This document shows positions 14,132 through 22,557 of a stretch of 32,285 bases of DNA, in pieces. The position numbers and the translations under genes were made by a program. A model generated the notes under the pieces. That model worked only from the letters and a program-made list of their open reading frames with translations. It did not search any database and was not told the origin of the DNA. Location: the NCBI GenBank assembly GCA_027343695.1, contig DAHWKJ010000079.1, positions 1 through 32,285 on the forward strand. The letters are read 5' to 3'. This DNA comes from Sulfobacillus sp. Lineage in GTDB: Bacteria > Bacillota > Sulfobacillia > Sulfobacillales > Sulfobacillaceae. Numbering within the stretch: the first letter of the stretch is position 1; each line of letters begins with the position of its first letter.

Positions 14132-15409
14132 GTGGGAGTAAAAGCCACACCAATTGAACTAGAGTTCGCGATGGTGAATGGGGTGGAACTTAACGGAAGT
14201 TGGAATCGGATGTTCGAGCCCCGTTCAATTTCCGAATATGACATCTCGATGCTCGACCAAGTGACGTCCATACCGGGTGGGGAATCTTTGGGATACTGTT
14301 ATCAGTGCGGGAAGTGTACCTCGGTCTGTCCAGTGGACACCGTGGGAGACTACTCGCCACGCAAGATCTTTCGGCGCACTCAACTCGGGGCATCATTAAT
14401 GGAAAGTGATGATTTGTGGCTCTGTACCACGTGCGCGGATTGTCTTCGGGTGTGTCCTAAAGAAGTCAACATGATTGAAATTATGCCGGCGATACGAGAA
14501 CAAGCGGTAATGAATGGGACCGCTCCGCAAGAGCTCTTGACCGCCTTTGAAAACACCGCTCGCTACGGGAATCCCTTAGGTGAACCCGCTCGCAAACGGG
14601 CCGATTGGGTTAAATCCGCCGACACCCCGGTGCGTATTATGAGTCAATTCAAGGCCCCGGTAGATGTGTTGTGGTTTGTAGAGTGCTACCCCTCGTACCA
14701 TCCTCGTGGCAAAGAGGCCTCTGTGGCATTGGCGCGCATACTCAACGCCCTTGGGGTCGATTTCGGCATCTTAGGCGCGGAGGAAAAATGCTCTGGGGAT
14801 TCGCAGCGAATGGCCGGCGAAGCGGGCCTTTTCGAGATGCTGGCTGAGACTAACATCAAAACCTTGTCTAAATATCAGTTTAACAGTGTCATGGTTACCG
14901 ATCCGCACGCGTTCAATGGATTTCGAAACGAATATCCAAAGCATGGCGCGGACTGGACGACGACCCATTACACGCAGTTTTTAGCCCCTCGAATTGGGGA
15001 AATGCAGTTCACACGGCCCATTGAGCGACGGGTAACTTTCCATGATCCGTGTTATTTAGGCCGGCATAACGGCGAATACGATGCCCCGCGCAATCTCTTA
15101 AAGGCAATTCCCGGAATCGATCTGATCGAAATGGGCCGATGCCGTGAAAATTCTTATTGTTGCGGCGGTGGTGGCGGTGGTATGTGGATGGATAGCTTTA
15201 CGTCGGAACGCGCGTCCATGCGATTATCCGAGCGTCGTGTACTGGAGGCGCTCGAATATGGGGCAGACATTCTGGCAGTGGCGTGTCCTTATGAGGTGTC
15301 TCGCTTTGAAGACGCCGTGAAGTCGACGGGTCACGCTGGAGAATTGAAAGTGCTCGACATCTCAGAGCTCTTGGGGCATTCGATGGGATTAGTCACCGCG
15401 GCACTGTAA
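14132..15409 (+). CDS. hdrB2: sHdrC2-B2, ferredoxin and CCG domains in one frame
   Basis: The 425 residues join an HdrC-like N-domain to an HdrB/HdrD-like C-domain. Clusters are C56-x2-C59-x2-C62-x3-C66-P and C98-x2-C101-x2-C104-x3-C108-P. In the first CCG region the CPxC element reads TDPHAF. In the second, C-x35-CC-x40-C is kept in HDPCYLG, YCCGGGG and ACPYEV, but the last cysteine of CxxC is Glu. Such changes would alter cluster binding compared with HdrD. It is unclear to me whether hdrC2 and hdrB2 are ancestrally one gene here. The GTG follows the previous stop with no gap, and GGGAGGGG gives the ribosome site. Confidence 0.88.
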   Translation: MGVKATPIELEFAMVNGVELNGSWNRMFEPRSISEYDISMLDQVTSIPGGESLGYCYQCGKCTSVCPVDTVGDYSPRKIFRRTQLGASLMESDDLWLCTTCADCLRVCPKEVNMIEIMPAIREQAVMNGTAPQELLTAFENTARYGNPLGEPARKRADWVKSADTPVRIMSQFKAPVDVLWFVECYPSYHPRGKEASVALARILNALGVDFGILGAEEKCSGDSQRMAGEAGLFEMLAETNIKTLSKYQFNSVMVTDPHAFNGFRNEYPKHGADWTTTHYTQFLAPRIGEMQFTRPIERRVTFHDPCYLGRHNGEYDAPRNLLKAIPGIDLIEMGRCRENSYCCGGGGGGMWMDSFTSERASMRLSERRVLEALEYGADILAVACPYEVSRFEDAVKSTGHAGELKVLDISELLGHSMGLVTAAL

Positions 15410-15452
15410 ATCGGCGTGGTTACCGAAACCCGGATTGAGGAGGAGTTCAGCA

Positions 15453-15896
15453 ATGAGTGAAGTACGAGGTTGCCATTTACCGGATGACCTATTTTATTGG
15501 CCCGAAAAACATGTGTGGGTCCGTGGACCCGAGGCTGACGGTACGGTGGTAATCGGCATGACCGATGTGGCTCAGAGCCTCGCTGGGAAGATCGTTGTCG
15601 TCAATCTGCGAAGTCTCGGGAAAACGTTGGTGCGGGGTAAGAGTGCCGGGACCTTAGAAAGTGGGAAATGGGTCGGGTCGATTCCGACCCCGGTAGCCGG
15701 CGAGGTTGTGGCGATAAACCAAGATCTAGCGAAATCCCCAGTTACAGTCAATGAGGATCCCTATGGCGCTGGGTGGCTCATCCGCGTGAAGCCCAACAAT
15801 TGGGATGAGGATCGGGGTAGTTTGCTATCAGGTCCGGAGGGGATCGAAACCTATCGGGCCAAGTTAGAAGCCGATGGTATTTCTTGTGCGCATTAG
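15453..15896 (+). CDS. lbpA: Lipoate-binding protein LbpA2 (GcvH-like)
   Basis: This 147-residue lipoyl-domain protein carries the lipoyl-lysine K72 in LESGKWVG. GAGGAGGAG lies 7 nt before the ATG at 15453, so the in-frame ATG at 15435 is not the start. C7 (RGCHLPDD) and C145 (GISCAH) sit near the two ends and are shared in position with LbpA3, not LbpA1. Immediately downstream of the sHdr subunits, this is the most likely direct partner of the complex, with the lipoyl arm carrying sulfur intermediates and electrons. Confidence 0.9.
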   Translation: MSEVRGCHLPDDLFYWPEKHVWVRGPEADGTVVIGMTDVAQSLAGKIVVVNLRSLGKTLVRGKSAGTLESGKWVGSIPTPVAGEVVAINQDLAKSPVTVNEDPYGAGWLIRVKPNNWDEDRGSLLSGPEGIETYRAKLEADGISCAH

Positions 15897-15917
15897 ACCA
15901 TCGAGAAGGGAGGCAGC

Positions 15918-16388
15918 ATGGCCTTTGTGTACGCTTGCGAGTTACCCGACGACTTATGGTTTGACGTGGAAAAAGACGTCTGGGTTGGCGCGAACGCTGA
16001 CGGCACGCTTCGGATGGGAATGACCGATCCGGCTCAGACCCGGGCCGGAAAGATCCTGTATCTACGAATCCGAGCCGGCAAAGAGGTCACCGAGGGCAAG
16101 AGTCTGGCCACGGTGGAGAGTGCGAAGTGGGTGGGCCCGGTTCCTTCGCCACTCTCGGGGACGGTGTTGGCCTCTAACCCAAGCGTCATCACCAACCCCA
16201 ATCTTATTAACCAAGATCCCTACGGAAATGGCTGGATGCTCACGTTTCGTGCGCGAGATTCCCGAACGCTAGAAGAGCAGGGGCTGTTACGGGGGGAGGC
16301 TGCCGTAAGCGCCTACCAGGTCAAACTGAAGGCGGAAGGATTGACGTGTATCCGGTGCGCGGTTCCCGAAGACGCATCGCCGACCTAA
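15918..16388 (+). CDS. lbpA: Lipoate-binding protein LbpA3 (GcvH-like)
   Basis: This 156-residue paralogue of LbpA2 begins 21 nt after it. The lipoyl-lysine is K70 in VESAKWVG, with Ala before Lys instead of Gly. C7 (ACELPDD) is conserved with LbpA2. The C-terminus has a C144-I-R-C147 pair and a short acidic tail. The two genes probably arose by tandem duplication and have diverged. Possible roles are a second carrier for another step, or a form for a different partner such as the ETF branch. AAGGGAGG precedes the ATG. Confidence 0.9.
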   Translation: MAFVYACELPDDLWFDVEKDVWVGANADGTLRMGMTDPAQTRAGKILYLRIRAGKEVTEGKSLATVESAKWVGPVPSPLSGTVLASNPSVITNPNLINQDPYGNGWMLTFRARDSRTLEEQGLLRGEAAVSAYQVKLKAEGLTCIRCAVPEDASPT

Positions 16389-16423
16389 CTATGAGCATCT
16401 AGGAAAAAGAGGAAGTGCGAATC

Positions 16424-17494
16424 GTGCGCTATTTGAATTTAGGGGTTGTCCCGTATCAAGAGTCTCAAGCGATATACCATGCATTGGCGGAACTCCTTCC
16501 TATCGATGGGCCGATGACCTTGGTGACAGTGAGCCCCGATCGTCCGTATGTGTGTGTGGGGTATCACCAAGTAGCCAGCCGAGAAATCGAGCGTTCGTAT
16601 TGTGAGGAGCAGGGGATTCCAGTCGGACGACGCATGGTTGGAGGTGGGGCCGTTTATTTAGATGGCGACCAGGTTTTTTGGCATCTCATTATGCCTCGGC
16701 GAAACCGTTCCGTGGAGGAGTTGTACCGCCGATTTCTGCCCGCCCCGATTCGAGCCTATCAACGGATGGGAATCGACGCCCAACATCGTCCCATTAACGA
16801 TATCGTGGTGGGGTCTAAGAAAATCGGGGGGACTGGGGCAAGCACTATGGGAAACGCCGAAATCTTGGTCGGCAGTCTCATGATGGATTTTGATAGTGAA
16901 GAAATGGCGCGGGTACTAAATGTCCCGTCGGAAAAGTTTCGCGACAAGATGGTGTCGAGTCTTAACGAATACATGACGACCGTCACCAAGCTGCTGTTAG
17001 ATGAGGCTCCCTCCCGCGATGAAGCCACTCGGTTCTTAGTTGAATCCTTCGAGGAAGTTGTAGGGGAACCGATTTTTCCAGACACTTTGACTGAGCGGGA
17101 ACGGGAACGCCTGGCGTACTATGCGGACCATCTTTTTGATCAGGACTTTGTCTACCGGCATGAGGGCTATTTGCAGCCCGGGGTAAAGATTCGGGACGGG
17201 GTCCGCCTCTATGAGGGGATTTATAAGGCGCCGGGAGGACTAATCCGGATCATTTGGCGGGAACGCGACGACGTCCTTGACGAGGTTTTGATTGGAGGGG
17301 ACTTCTTCGTTGATCCGCCCGAAGCCCTCGCGACCTTGGAATCGGATTTGGTGGGGACCCCGGTAACGCCTGAGGCGATCACCGCAGTGTTAGAACGGCA
17401 TTGGGGCCGGCTCGATATTCCGGGAATTGCGGTACCAGATCTCTTAACTGCAATGAGTCAAGGCAAGACGCTCGTGATCCCAGACCGGGTGTGA
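16424..17494 (+). CDS. Lipoate-protein ligase 3 (sLpl(AB)-type)
   Basis: This ligase of about 356 residues has clear motifs RRMVGGGAVYLDGDQ, NDIVVGSKKIGGTGAS and the accessory-domain signature YKAPGGLIRI...IGGDFFVDPPEAL. It is closest in layout to ligase 2. GTG at 16424 is chosen because it aligns with the start of ligase 1 and has GAGG at a workable distance. GTG at 16415 is possible but only 2-3 nt from that site. Lying directly after LbpA2 and LbpA3, it probably serves them, whereas ligases 1 and 2 flank LbpA1. Confidence 0.9.
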   Translation: MRYLNLGVVPYQESQAIYHALAELLPIDGPMTLVTVSPDRPYVCVGYHQVASREIERSYCEEQGIPVGRRMVGGGAVYLDGDQVFWHLIMPRRNRSVEELYRRFLPAPIRAYQRMGIDAQHRPINDIVVGSKKIGGTGASTMGNAEILVGSLMMDFDSEEMARVLNVPSEKFRDKMVSSLNEYMTTVTKLLLDEAPSRDEATRFLVESFEEVVGEPIFPDTLTERERERLAYYADHLFDQDFVYRHEGYLQPGVKIRDGVRLYEGIYKAPGGLIRIIWRERDDVLDEVLIGGDFFVDPPEALATLESDLVGTPVTPEAITAVLERHWGRLDIPGIAVPDLLTAMSQGKTLVIPDRV

Positions 17495-17516
17495 GCTCGA
17501 GGAAGAAAGGAGTCGA

Positions 17517-17759
17517 ATGATGGAAACCGAAAACATCAGCTTAGAAATTAATGCACGGGGACTCGCTTGTCCAATGCCCATCTTCAAGGCCAAAAAGGGC
17601 CTTCAAGCGGTCGAATTAGGACAAGTGGTGGAAATTATCTGTACCGACCCAGGGTCCATGGCAGATTTTAAGGCTTTCGCCAACTCTACCGGCCACGAAC
17701 TGCTGTTGGCGGAGCAGAACGGGAGTGACTATCGGTTCTTATTACGACGGACCAAATAA
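17517..17759 (+). CDS. tusA: TusA-family sulfur carrier
   Basis: This 80-residue TusA/SirA/YeeD-type protein has the active-site motif ARGLACPMPIFKAKKGL, and C18 carries the persulfide. It is followed by the standard TDPGSMADFKAFANSTGHELL segment. TusA passes sulfane sulfur between rhodanese, DsrE and the sHdr machinery. The start may be the ATG at 17517 or 17520, after AAAGGAG. It is followed after 28 nt by a DsrE gene, the usual pair of sulfur-trafficking genes. Confidence 0.95.
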   Translation: MMETENISLEINARGLACPMPIFKAKKGLQAVELGQVVEIICTDPGSMADFKAFANSTGHELLLAEQNGSDYRFLLRRTK

Positions 17760-17787
17760 ATCGGGGGAATCTCCCTAAAAGGAGTCG

Positions 17788-18177
17788 ATGATCACGATGT
17801 CGGATCAACCGAAGAAGTACCTCTACCTCGTGACCCATGGCAAAGAAGTACCGGAACGGTCGGCATCACCGTTTTTCTTGGCGACGACCGCAGCCCTCAT
17901 GGATCATGAATCGACTATGGTGTTCACCATTACGGCGACCAGTCTTTTAATCAAGGGGGTGGCCGAAAATCTACACATCAAAGAGACCGGCGATAGTTCG
18001 ACCCTACAGTTTTTTATCGATCAGGCGCGCGACTCGGGGGTCAAATTTTACGTCTGTGCACCGAGCCTGGATTTGAACAATTGCACCTTGGAAGACCTCA
18101 TTGAGGTCGATGGGGTGGTGGGTGGTACCGCATTGAACGAAATGGCTCTCGAGGCCGACGTGGTTATGACGTTCTAG
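17788..18177 (+). CDS. DsrE/DsrF-family sulfurtransferase
   Basis: This 129-residue protein has the DsrE fold: an N-terminal strand and loop YLYLVTHGKEVPERSASPFFLATTAALM, then the conserved cysteine C90 in KFYVCAPS, with C99 nearby in NNCT. In related proteins the second thiol often follows within CGPC; here it is displaced. It probably exchanges sulfur with the neighbouring TusA. AAAGGAG precedes the ATG at 17788 by 3 nt; the ATG at 17797 is an alternative. The stop overlaps the next start (TAGTG). Confidence 0.88.
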   Translation: MITMSDQPKKYLYLVTHGKEVPERSASPFFLATTAALMDHESTMVFTITATSLLIKGVAENLHIKETGDSSTLQFFIDQARDSGVKFYVCAPSLDLNNCTLEDLIEVDGVVGGTALNEMALEADVVMTF

Positions 18178-18689
18178 TGGAGGCCCCAGATCGATTGTGG
18201 AAGGCGATAACGCATGTAGGGCCTGAGACGAGTCTGGCAGACATTATGACGTTGGCGGATGAAGTGCTGGATTTGGTGGTGCCGTGGGTTACGCGGCTCG
18301 GAGGATTGGCCTCGATTCTCTTTAAAGTGGCAGGTGACGAATCTGGGGTGAGTGTGTACCGGGTAATGAAACCAGGCCAGGACTTGGTGACTTGGGCCAG
18401 TGCGGGGAGGCCAGGGCCCATAACCGTGACCTGGGGAGCTCCGGTGTCCGGACTGGCTATCCAAGAAGGCGCCATCCAATTTGTGGGAAGCGCCAGAGCA
18501 CTGTCCACATACTTCGGAGGCTGGTTGGATGTGGCTGAATGTATTGCCGTGCCACTGATTCGAGAGCGTCGAGGATACGGGGTTTTAGAAGCTCGGTCGG
18601 CTGCTGTTGGGCATATCGACCTCTATACCGCTGAGGTGGTGGGTGAGGTGGCGGCGCGCATCGCCCAGTCGTGGCCTGAATCCGAGTGA
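18177..18689 (+). CDS. GAF-domain protein coupled to the DsrE gene
   Basis: This 170-residue protein is almost entirely one GAF-like sensor domain. Typical elements are a central beta strand before SGLAIQEGAIQFVGSARAL, the AECIAVPLIRERRGYGVLEARS strand pair and the final helix YTAEVVGEVAARIAQSW. There is one cysteine (ECIAV) and no output domain, so it would act by protein contact or ligand binding. The GTG start overlaps the DsrE stop by one base, showing translational coupling. A free GAF domain inside a sulfur operon suggests sensing of a sulfur or redox ligand, but that is inference. Confidence 0.7.
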   Translation: MEAPDRLWKAITHVGPETSLADIMTLADEVLDLVVPWVTRLGGLASILFKVAGDESGVSVYRVMKPGQDLVTWASAGRPGPITVTWGAPVSGLAIQEGAIQFVGSARALSTYFGGWLDVAECIAVPLIRERRGYGVLEARSAAVGHIDLYTAEVVGEVAARIAQSWPESE

Positions 18690-18738
18690 GGGCACCCTGG
18701 TCCTTGGATGACATGAGATAAACGAGGAGGTTCCTGGA

Positions 18739-19506
18739 GTGAAAATTGCAGTGTTGATTAAAGATGTCCCCGATCTCGTAGAAGAACTGGAGTTGACCGA
18801 GGAGGGGAGATTGGCAGTAGACGATATGAGTTTTGTCCCCAGTGAATGGGACGATCAAGCCCTCGAAGAGGCCCTGATTCTCAAAGAAGGAGACGCGGGT
18901 TCAACGGTCACGGCCGTCGCTATCGACACCGGGGACGTGGATAATATGCTCTTTACTGCACTGGCTAAGGGCGCCGACCGTGGTGTGAAATTAGTAGGCG
19001 ATTTCAACCGAGAGATGTCTAATCGGGCACGAGCCGAAGTGTTGGCGCATTATTGCCACACCGAAGGATTCGACCTCATCCTCACCGGGGTTCAAGCGAT
19101 AGACGATTTAGATGGGCAAATTGCAGGGTTAGTAGCCGGACGACTCGGGGCCGCCCATGCATCGGTGGTGCGTGATGTGGCTTTGGGATCGACCAGTGTG
19201 ACCTGTATCCAAGAGTACTCCGGAGGGAAAATGGCGGAACTGCGTTTAACCGTACCGGCGGTACTCGGGATCCAGGCGGCCCAAAAAACACCGCGGTACG
19301 TCACGGTATCAAAGGTTCGTCAAATGCAAAAATCGGCCAGTTTAGAGGAGATCGAGGGGGAGTCTTCAGAGGCTCCAGCACTGGAGATCCGGCGTCTATA
19401 TCCGCCGGTAGCCAGCTCTCATGCCGAGATGTGGGGCGATGATGTCGAGGAATTGGCGGATCGCATTGTGAACTTACTTGAAGAAAAGAAACTACTAAGG
19501 AGTTGA
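18739..19506 (+). CDS. etfB: Electron transfer flavoprotein beta subunit
   Basis: The 255 residues match EtfB, starting MKIAVLIKDVPD and containing the DDLDGQIAGLVAGRLG segment and the LRLTVPAVLGIQ strand typical of the subunit. ETF shuttles electrons via FAD between dehydrogenases and membrane oxidoreductases. The loop (DDLDGQ rather than the usual DDxTGQ) is slightly unusual. A GTG start follows GAGGAGG. etfA starts 6 nt after its stop. No acyl-CoA dehydrogenase is nearby, so the sHdr/LbpA system is the likely partner in this operon. Confidence 0.9.
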   Translation: MKIAVLIKDVPDLVEELELTEEGRLAVDDMSFVPSEWDDQALEEALILKEGDAGSTVTAVAIDTGDVDNMLFTALAKGADRGVKLVGDFNREMSNRARAEVLAHYCHTEGFDLILTGVQAIDDLDGQIAGLVAGRLGAAHASVVRDVALGSTSVTCIQEYSGGKMAELRLTVPAVLGIQAAQKTPRYVTVSKVRQMQKSASLEEIEGESSEAPALEIRRLYPPVASSHAEMWGDDVEELADRIVNLLEEKKLLRS

Positions 19507-19512
19507 TGACAG

Positions 19513-20475
19513 GTGGGACCCGTCTTAGCGGTTTTGGAAATGAACGCAAATCAACTCACCGATGCCTCACAAGAACTCGTGACGAAGGCTAAGAGCTTAG
19601 CCGATGAATTAGGAACGACAGCCATGGCGGTGGCGTTTGGCGACGAGATTGGGGATGCTATACGCACGCTGGATGTTGGAAAAGTGGTGGTCATTGGGGG
19701 ACCGGCCGTCACATCCTACGCCTCTTTGGTCTACGAAGAGGCCTTGGAGAAAGTCCTGGCCGAGCTGGCACCCGCCTTGGTGTTGTTGGCGAATAGCACG
19801 ATGGGCATGGACTTGGGAGCGGCACTCGCGGCACGCACCGGAAAACCGATGCTGGCCTATGCGACCGCCTTAGCGGTCGACGATTCGAAACAACTGGTAG
19901 CAACCAGCCAAGTCTATGGGGGGAAACTTTTGGCTGAAGTGCAACTCCCTACAGAGGGCACTATCGTCACCGTAATCCCCGGGTCATGGCCGGCAAGTGG
20001 GACGAGTGGCACGCCGCAATTGGAGGATATCACTGCGGAGATGGTGCCGGGAGTGGAAGTGGTGCGCGTCATGGAGGAAGACAGCGGCGCAGATGTCGAC
20101 ATTACGCGTGCGGAGATTTTGGTCAGCGTGGGCCGAGGGATTCAAGATCCCGAGAACTTGGAACTAGCCGAAGAATTGGCCCAAGCCATTGGTGGGGCCG
20201 TGAGTTGCTCCCGCCCAGTGGTCGACGCAGGATGGCTCAGCCGTTCTCATCAAGTAGGAAAGTCCGGAAAAACCGTGAAGCCTAAACTCTATTTGGCGCT
20301 GGGGATTAGCGGGGCCCCGGAACATCTGCAGGGTATGAAAGATGCCGAACTGATTGTGGCCGTCAATAGCGATGGGAAGGCGCCAATTTTTGATGTTGCG
20401 CATTTCGGGGGGACGGCGGATATCTTGGATCTGATGCCAGCCCTCACTGAAAGGCTCCAAGGGAGGGGTCAATAG
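19513..20475 (+). CDS. etfA: Electron transfer flavoprotein alpha subunit
   Basis: This 320-residue EtfA has the unmistakable C-terminal FAD-binding region: SVGRGIQDPENLELAEELA, SRPVVDAGWL, QVGKSGKTVKPKLYLALGISGAPEHLQGM and APIFDVAHFGGTADILDLMPALTERL. Compared with the common form, the HQVGKSGKTV loop has K for Q, and the GIVGDLF segment reads GGTADIL. The GTG start at 19513 has AAGGAG 10 nt upstream. Its stop overlaps the next start (TAGTG), tying ETF to the membrane oxidoreductase. Confidence 0.93.
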   Translation: MGPVLAVLEMNANQLTDASQELVTKAKSLADELGTTAMAVAFGDEIGDAIRTLDVGKVVVIGGPAVTSYASLVYEEALEKVLAELAPALVLLANSTMGMDLGAALAARTGKPMLAYATALAVDDSKQLVATSQVYGGKLLAEVQLPTEGTIVTVIPGSWPASGTSGTPQLEDITAEMVPGVEVVRVMEEDSGADVDITRAEILVSVGRGIQDPENLELAEELAQAIGGAVSCSRPVVDAGWLSRSHQVGKSGKTVKPKLYLALGISGAPEHLQGMKDAELIVAVNSDGKAPIFDVAHFGGTADILDLMPALTERLQGRGQ

Positions 20476-22481
20476 TGACTCTTCGCGTATTTTTAATGAT
20501 TCTTACGGTGGCGATGATTATGGGGAGTGCGGCGTTATTTATACGCCGCATCCTGACCATTTATCATGTGATGCAAAAGGCCCGACCGGTTAATCGCACC
20601 GATCGCTTAGGCGAGAGAATTAAATCCGTCTTGGTCCAAGTCGGTCTCCATCGACGGATGTTTCGGATTAGCTTTTCTGGTCTCTTGCACTATTTTATCT
20701 TCAGTGGATTTATCATTCTCCTGATTGATGTGGTGGAAACCTTGGGAGAGATATTTTTTCCCGGGTTTACGGTGGGGCCCATCCTCGCTCCGTTGGTGGA
20801 CATCTGGGTCATCCTCGTGGCGGTGGGGATTTTGATGGCTCTTTATAATCGACTCGTCATCAAGCCGGAGCGATTTCACGGCTCTGATGAGAAAGATGCG
20901 TTTCTTATTTTGGGATTAATCGGCGCCATTATCGTCGGTATTGTCATTCATGATTCGTTCTTTCCGTTTGTGGCGCCTGAAGTACTTCATGTGGCAGACC
21001 CGGTGGCTCGCGCGCATTTTCTAGGATACGCGGTATCGCGGTTGTGGGTGGTCTTAGGCTGGACGGGACCTACGGCGGCAAGCATTGGCTATGCCTTTGG
21101 ATACCTTCTAGATATGGGTGTCGTGTTTGCATTCTTAGCTTATCTCCCATATTCTAAGCACTTGCATATTTTTGCTGCCGTTCCCAACATTTTTTGGAGG
21201 AACCTAGAACCTGCGGGACAATTGGTGCCGAAGCCGATTGAAGATACTATGGCCATTCGGACTTTTGAGGATCTCACCTGGAAAGATGTTGCGGACCTCT
21301 ATACGTGTACGGAGTGTGGACGATGTCAGGCGGTGTGCCCAGCTCATGCGGCGGGACAGCCGCTGTCTCCCAAGATGATTATTTTGCAGTTGCGGGATGC
21401 CTTAAATGATCGTCTTGCGGATAAGAATCCTAATGCAGAGTATCCAGATTTGGCCGGCGGGGTGATTGCCCCCGAAGAACTTTGGGCTTGCACCACGTGT
21501 GGTGCTTGCCAAGAAGTTTGTCCAGTCTTTATCGAACATGTGCCCAAGATTGCGGGATTGCGTTCGGCATTATTGGAGGATGGGATTGTGGACCCGAACG
21601 CTCAAAAGGTTTTAATGTCATGGGACCGCCAAGGCAACTCATTTGGGCAGCCCGGGCGTAAGCGTCCTCTATGGGCCAAGGGGATTGAGGTGCCAATTAA
21701 GGATGCTCGTAAAGAACCGGTCGATTGGCTCTGGTTTGTTGGGGACTTTGCCTCGTACGATCCGCGGGTGCAACATTTGACCCAACTGATTGCCAAAATG
21801 TTAACGCAGGCTGGCGTGGATTTCGGGATTCTCTATGAATCGGAAGTGAATTCGGGGAATGATGCACTCCGGATTGGGGAATATGGTCTCTTTGAGAGTC
21901 TTGCCCAAAAAAATATCGATGCCTTAAGTAAAGCACAATATCGGAGAATTTTCACTACGGATCCGCACTCCCTTAATGCGCTCAAGAATGAGTATCCAAA
22001 GTTCGGGTTTCAGGCTCCGGTGATGCATTATACCGAGGCGTTTTTGGAGCTCATCGACCAGGGGAGACTCGTGGTCTCGCCGGTACCGATTCGCGTTACC
22101 TACCATGACCCATGTTACTTAGGTCGCTGGAATGGGATCACGGAAGCCCCTCGCCAACTCATGGCGCGATGTGGGGTCCATCTTGTGGAAATGCCGCGCC
22201 ATGGCGCACAAAGTTTTTGTTGCGGAGCAGGAGGCGGGAGAATTTGGATGGATGAGACGGGGATTGCCGATCGTCCTGCCAATCAGCGGATTCGCGAAGC
22301 GCTGGCGTTGCCGGATATCCAATTTTTTACCGTGGCCTGCCCCAAGGACGTCTCGATGTTCTCGGCATCGGTCACCGCGATGGGTGTGGAAGAAAAAGTC
22401 CGGGTCGTCGATATTGCAGAAATCTTGGCGGTGGCCATAGGGCTGCAAGCCGAATCCTCCCTCGCCTTGATGACCGTCTAG
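20475..22481 (+). CDS. Membrane EMO/HdrD-like protein (probable ETF:menaquinone oxidoreductase)
   Basis: The 668 residues start with a NarI-like membrane domain of about six helices (to about residue 240). Its histidines (LLHYFIFSGF, VIHDSFF, HFLGYAVSRLW) could bind heme b. Two ferredoxin clusters follow, CTECGRCQAVCP (about 277) and CTTCGACQEVCP (about 339), and then an HdrD-like CCG region. This layout matches the membrane ETF:quinone oxidoreductases (EMO/EtfD). The first CCG motif has lost all its cysteines (VGDFASYDP, SEVNSGND, TTDPHSL). The second keeps C-x34-CC-x38-C but ends CPKD. It would take electrons from EtfBA and reduce menaquinone. It is coupled to etfA by TAGTG. Confidence 0.85.
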   Translation: MTLRVFLMILTVAMIMGSAALFIRRILTIYHVMQKARPVNRTDRLGERIKSVLVQVGLHRRMFRISFSGLLHYFIFSGFIILLIDVVETLGEIFFPGFTVGPILAPLVDIWVILVAVGILMALYNRLVIKPERFHGSDEKDAFLILGLIGAIIVGIVIHDSFFPFVAPEVLHVADPVARAHFLGYAVSRLWVVLGWTGPTAASIGYAFGYLLDMGVVFAFLAYLPYSKHLHIFAAVPNIFWRNLEPAGQLVPKPIEDTMAIRTFEDLTWKDVADLYTCTECGRCQAVCPAHAAGQPLSPKMIILQLRDALNDRLADKNPNAEYPDLAGGVIAPEELWACTTCGACQEVCPVFIEHVPKIAGLRSALLEDGIVDPNAQKVLMSWDRQGNSFGQPGRKRPLWAKGIEVPIKDARKEPVDWLWFVGDFASYDPRVQHLTQLIAKMLTQAGVDFGILYESEVNSGNDALRIGEYGLFESLAQKNIDALSKAQYRRIFTTDPHSLNALKNEYPKFGFQAPVMHYTEAFLELIDQGRLVVSPVPIRVTYHDPCYLGRWNGITEAPRQLMARCGVHLVEMPRHGAQSFCCGAGGGRIWMDETGIADRPANQRIREALALPDIQFFTVACPKDVSMFSASVTAMGVEEKVRVVDIAEILAVAIGLQAESSLALMTV

Positions 22482-22557
22482 CGGCGGACGACAAGATGGG
22501 CACAAAGTCGTAAGATGTAGACAAAGATTTAAGTGTGGTGGTGAGGGGGAACACAGG

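Noticed and set aside
10401..15409. Methanogen-type or flavin-bifurcating Hdr complex
   Set aside because: The C1-B1-A-hyp-C2B2 order, short HdrA, LbpA, TusA and DsrE neighbours identify the sulfur-oxidising type; no Mvh or Fdh genes are present.
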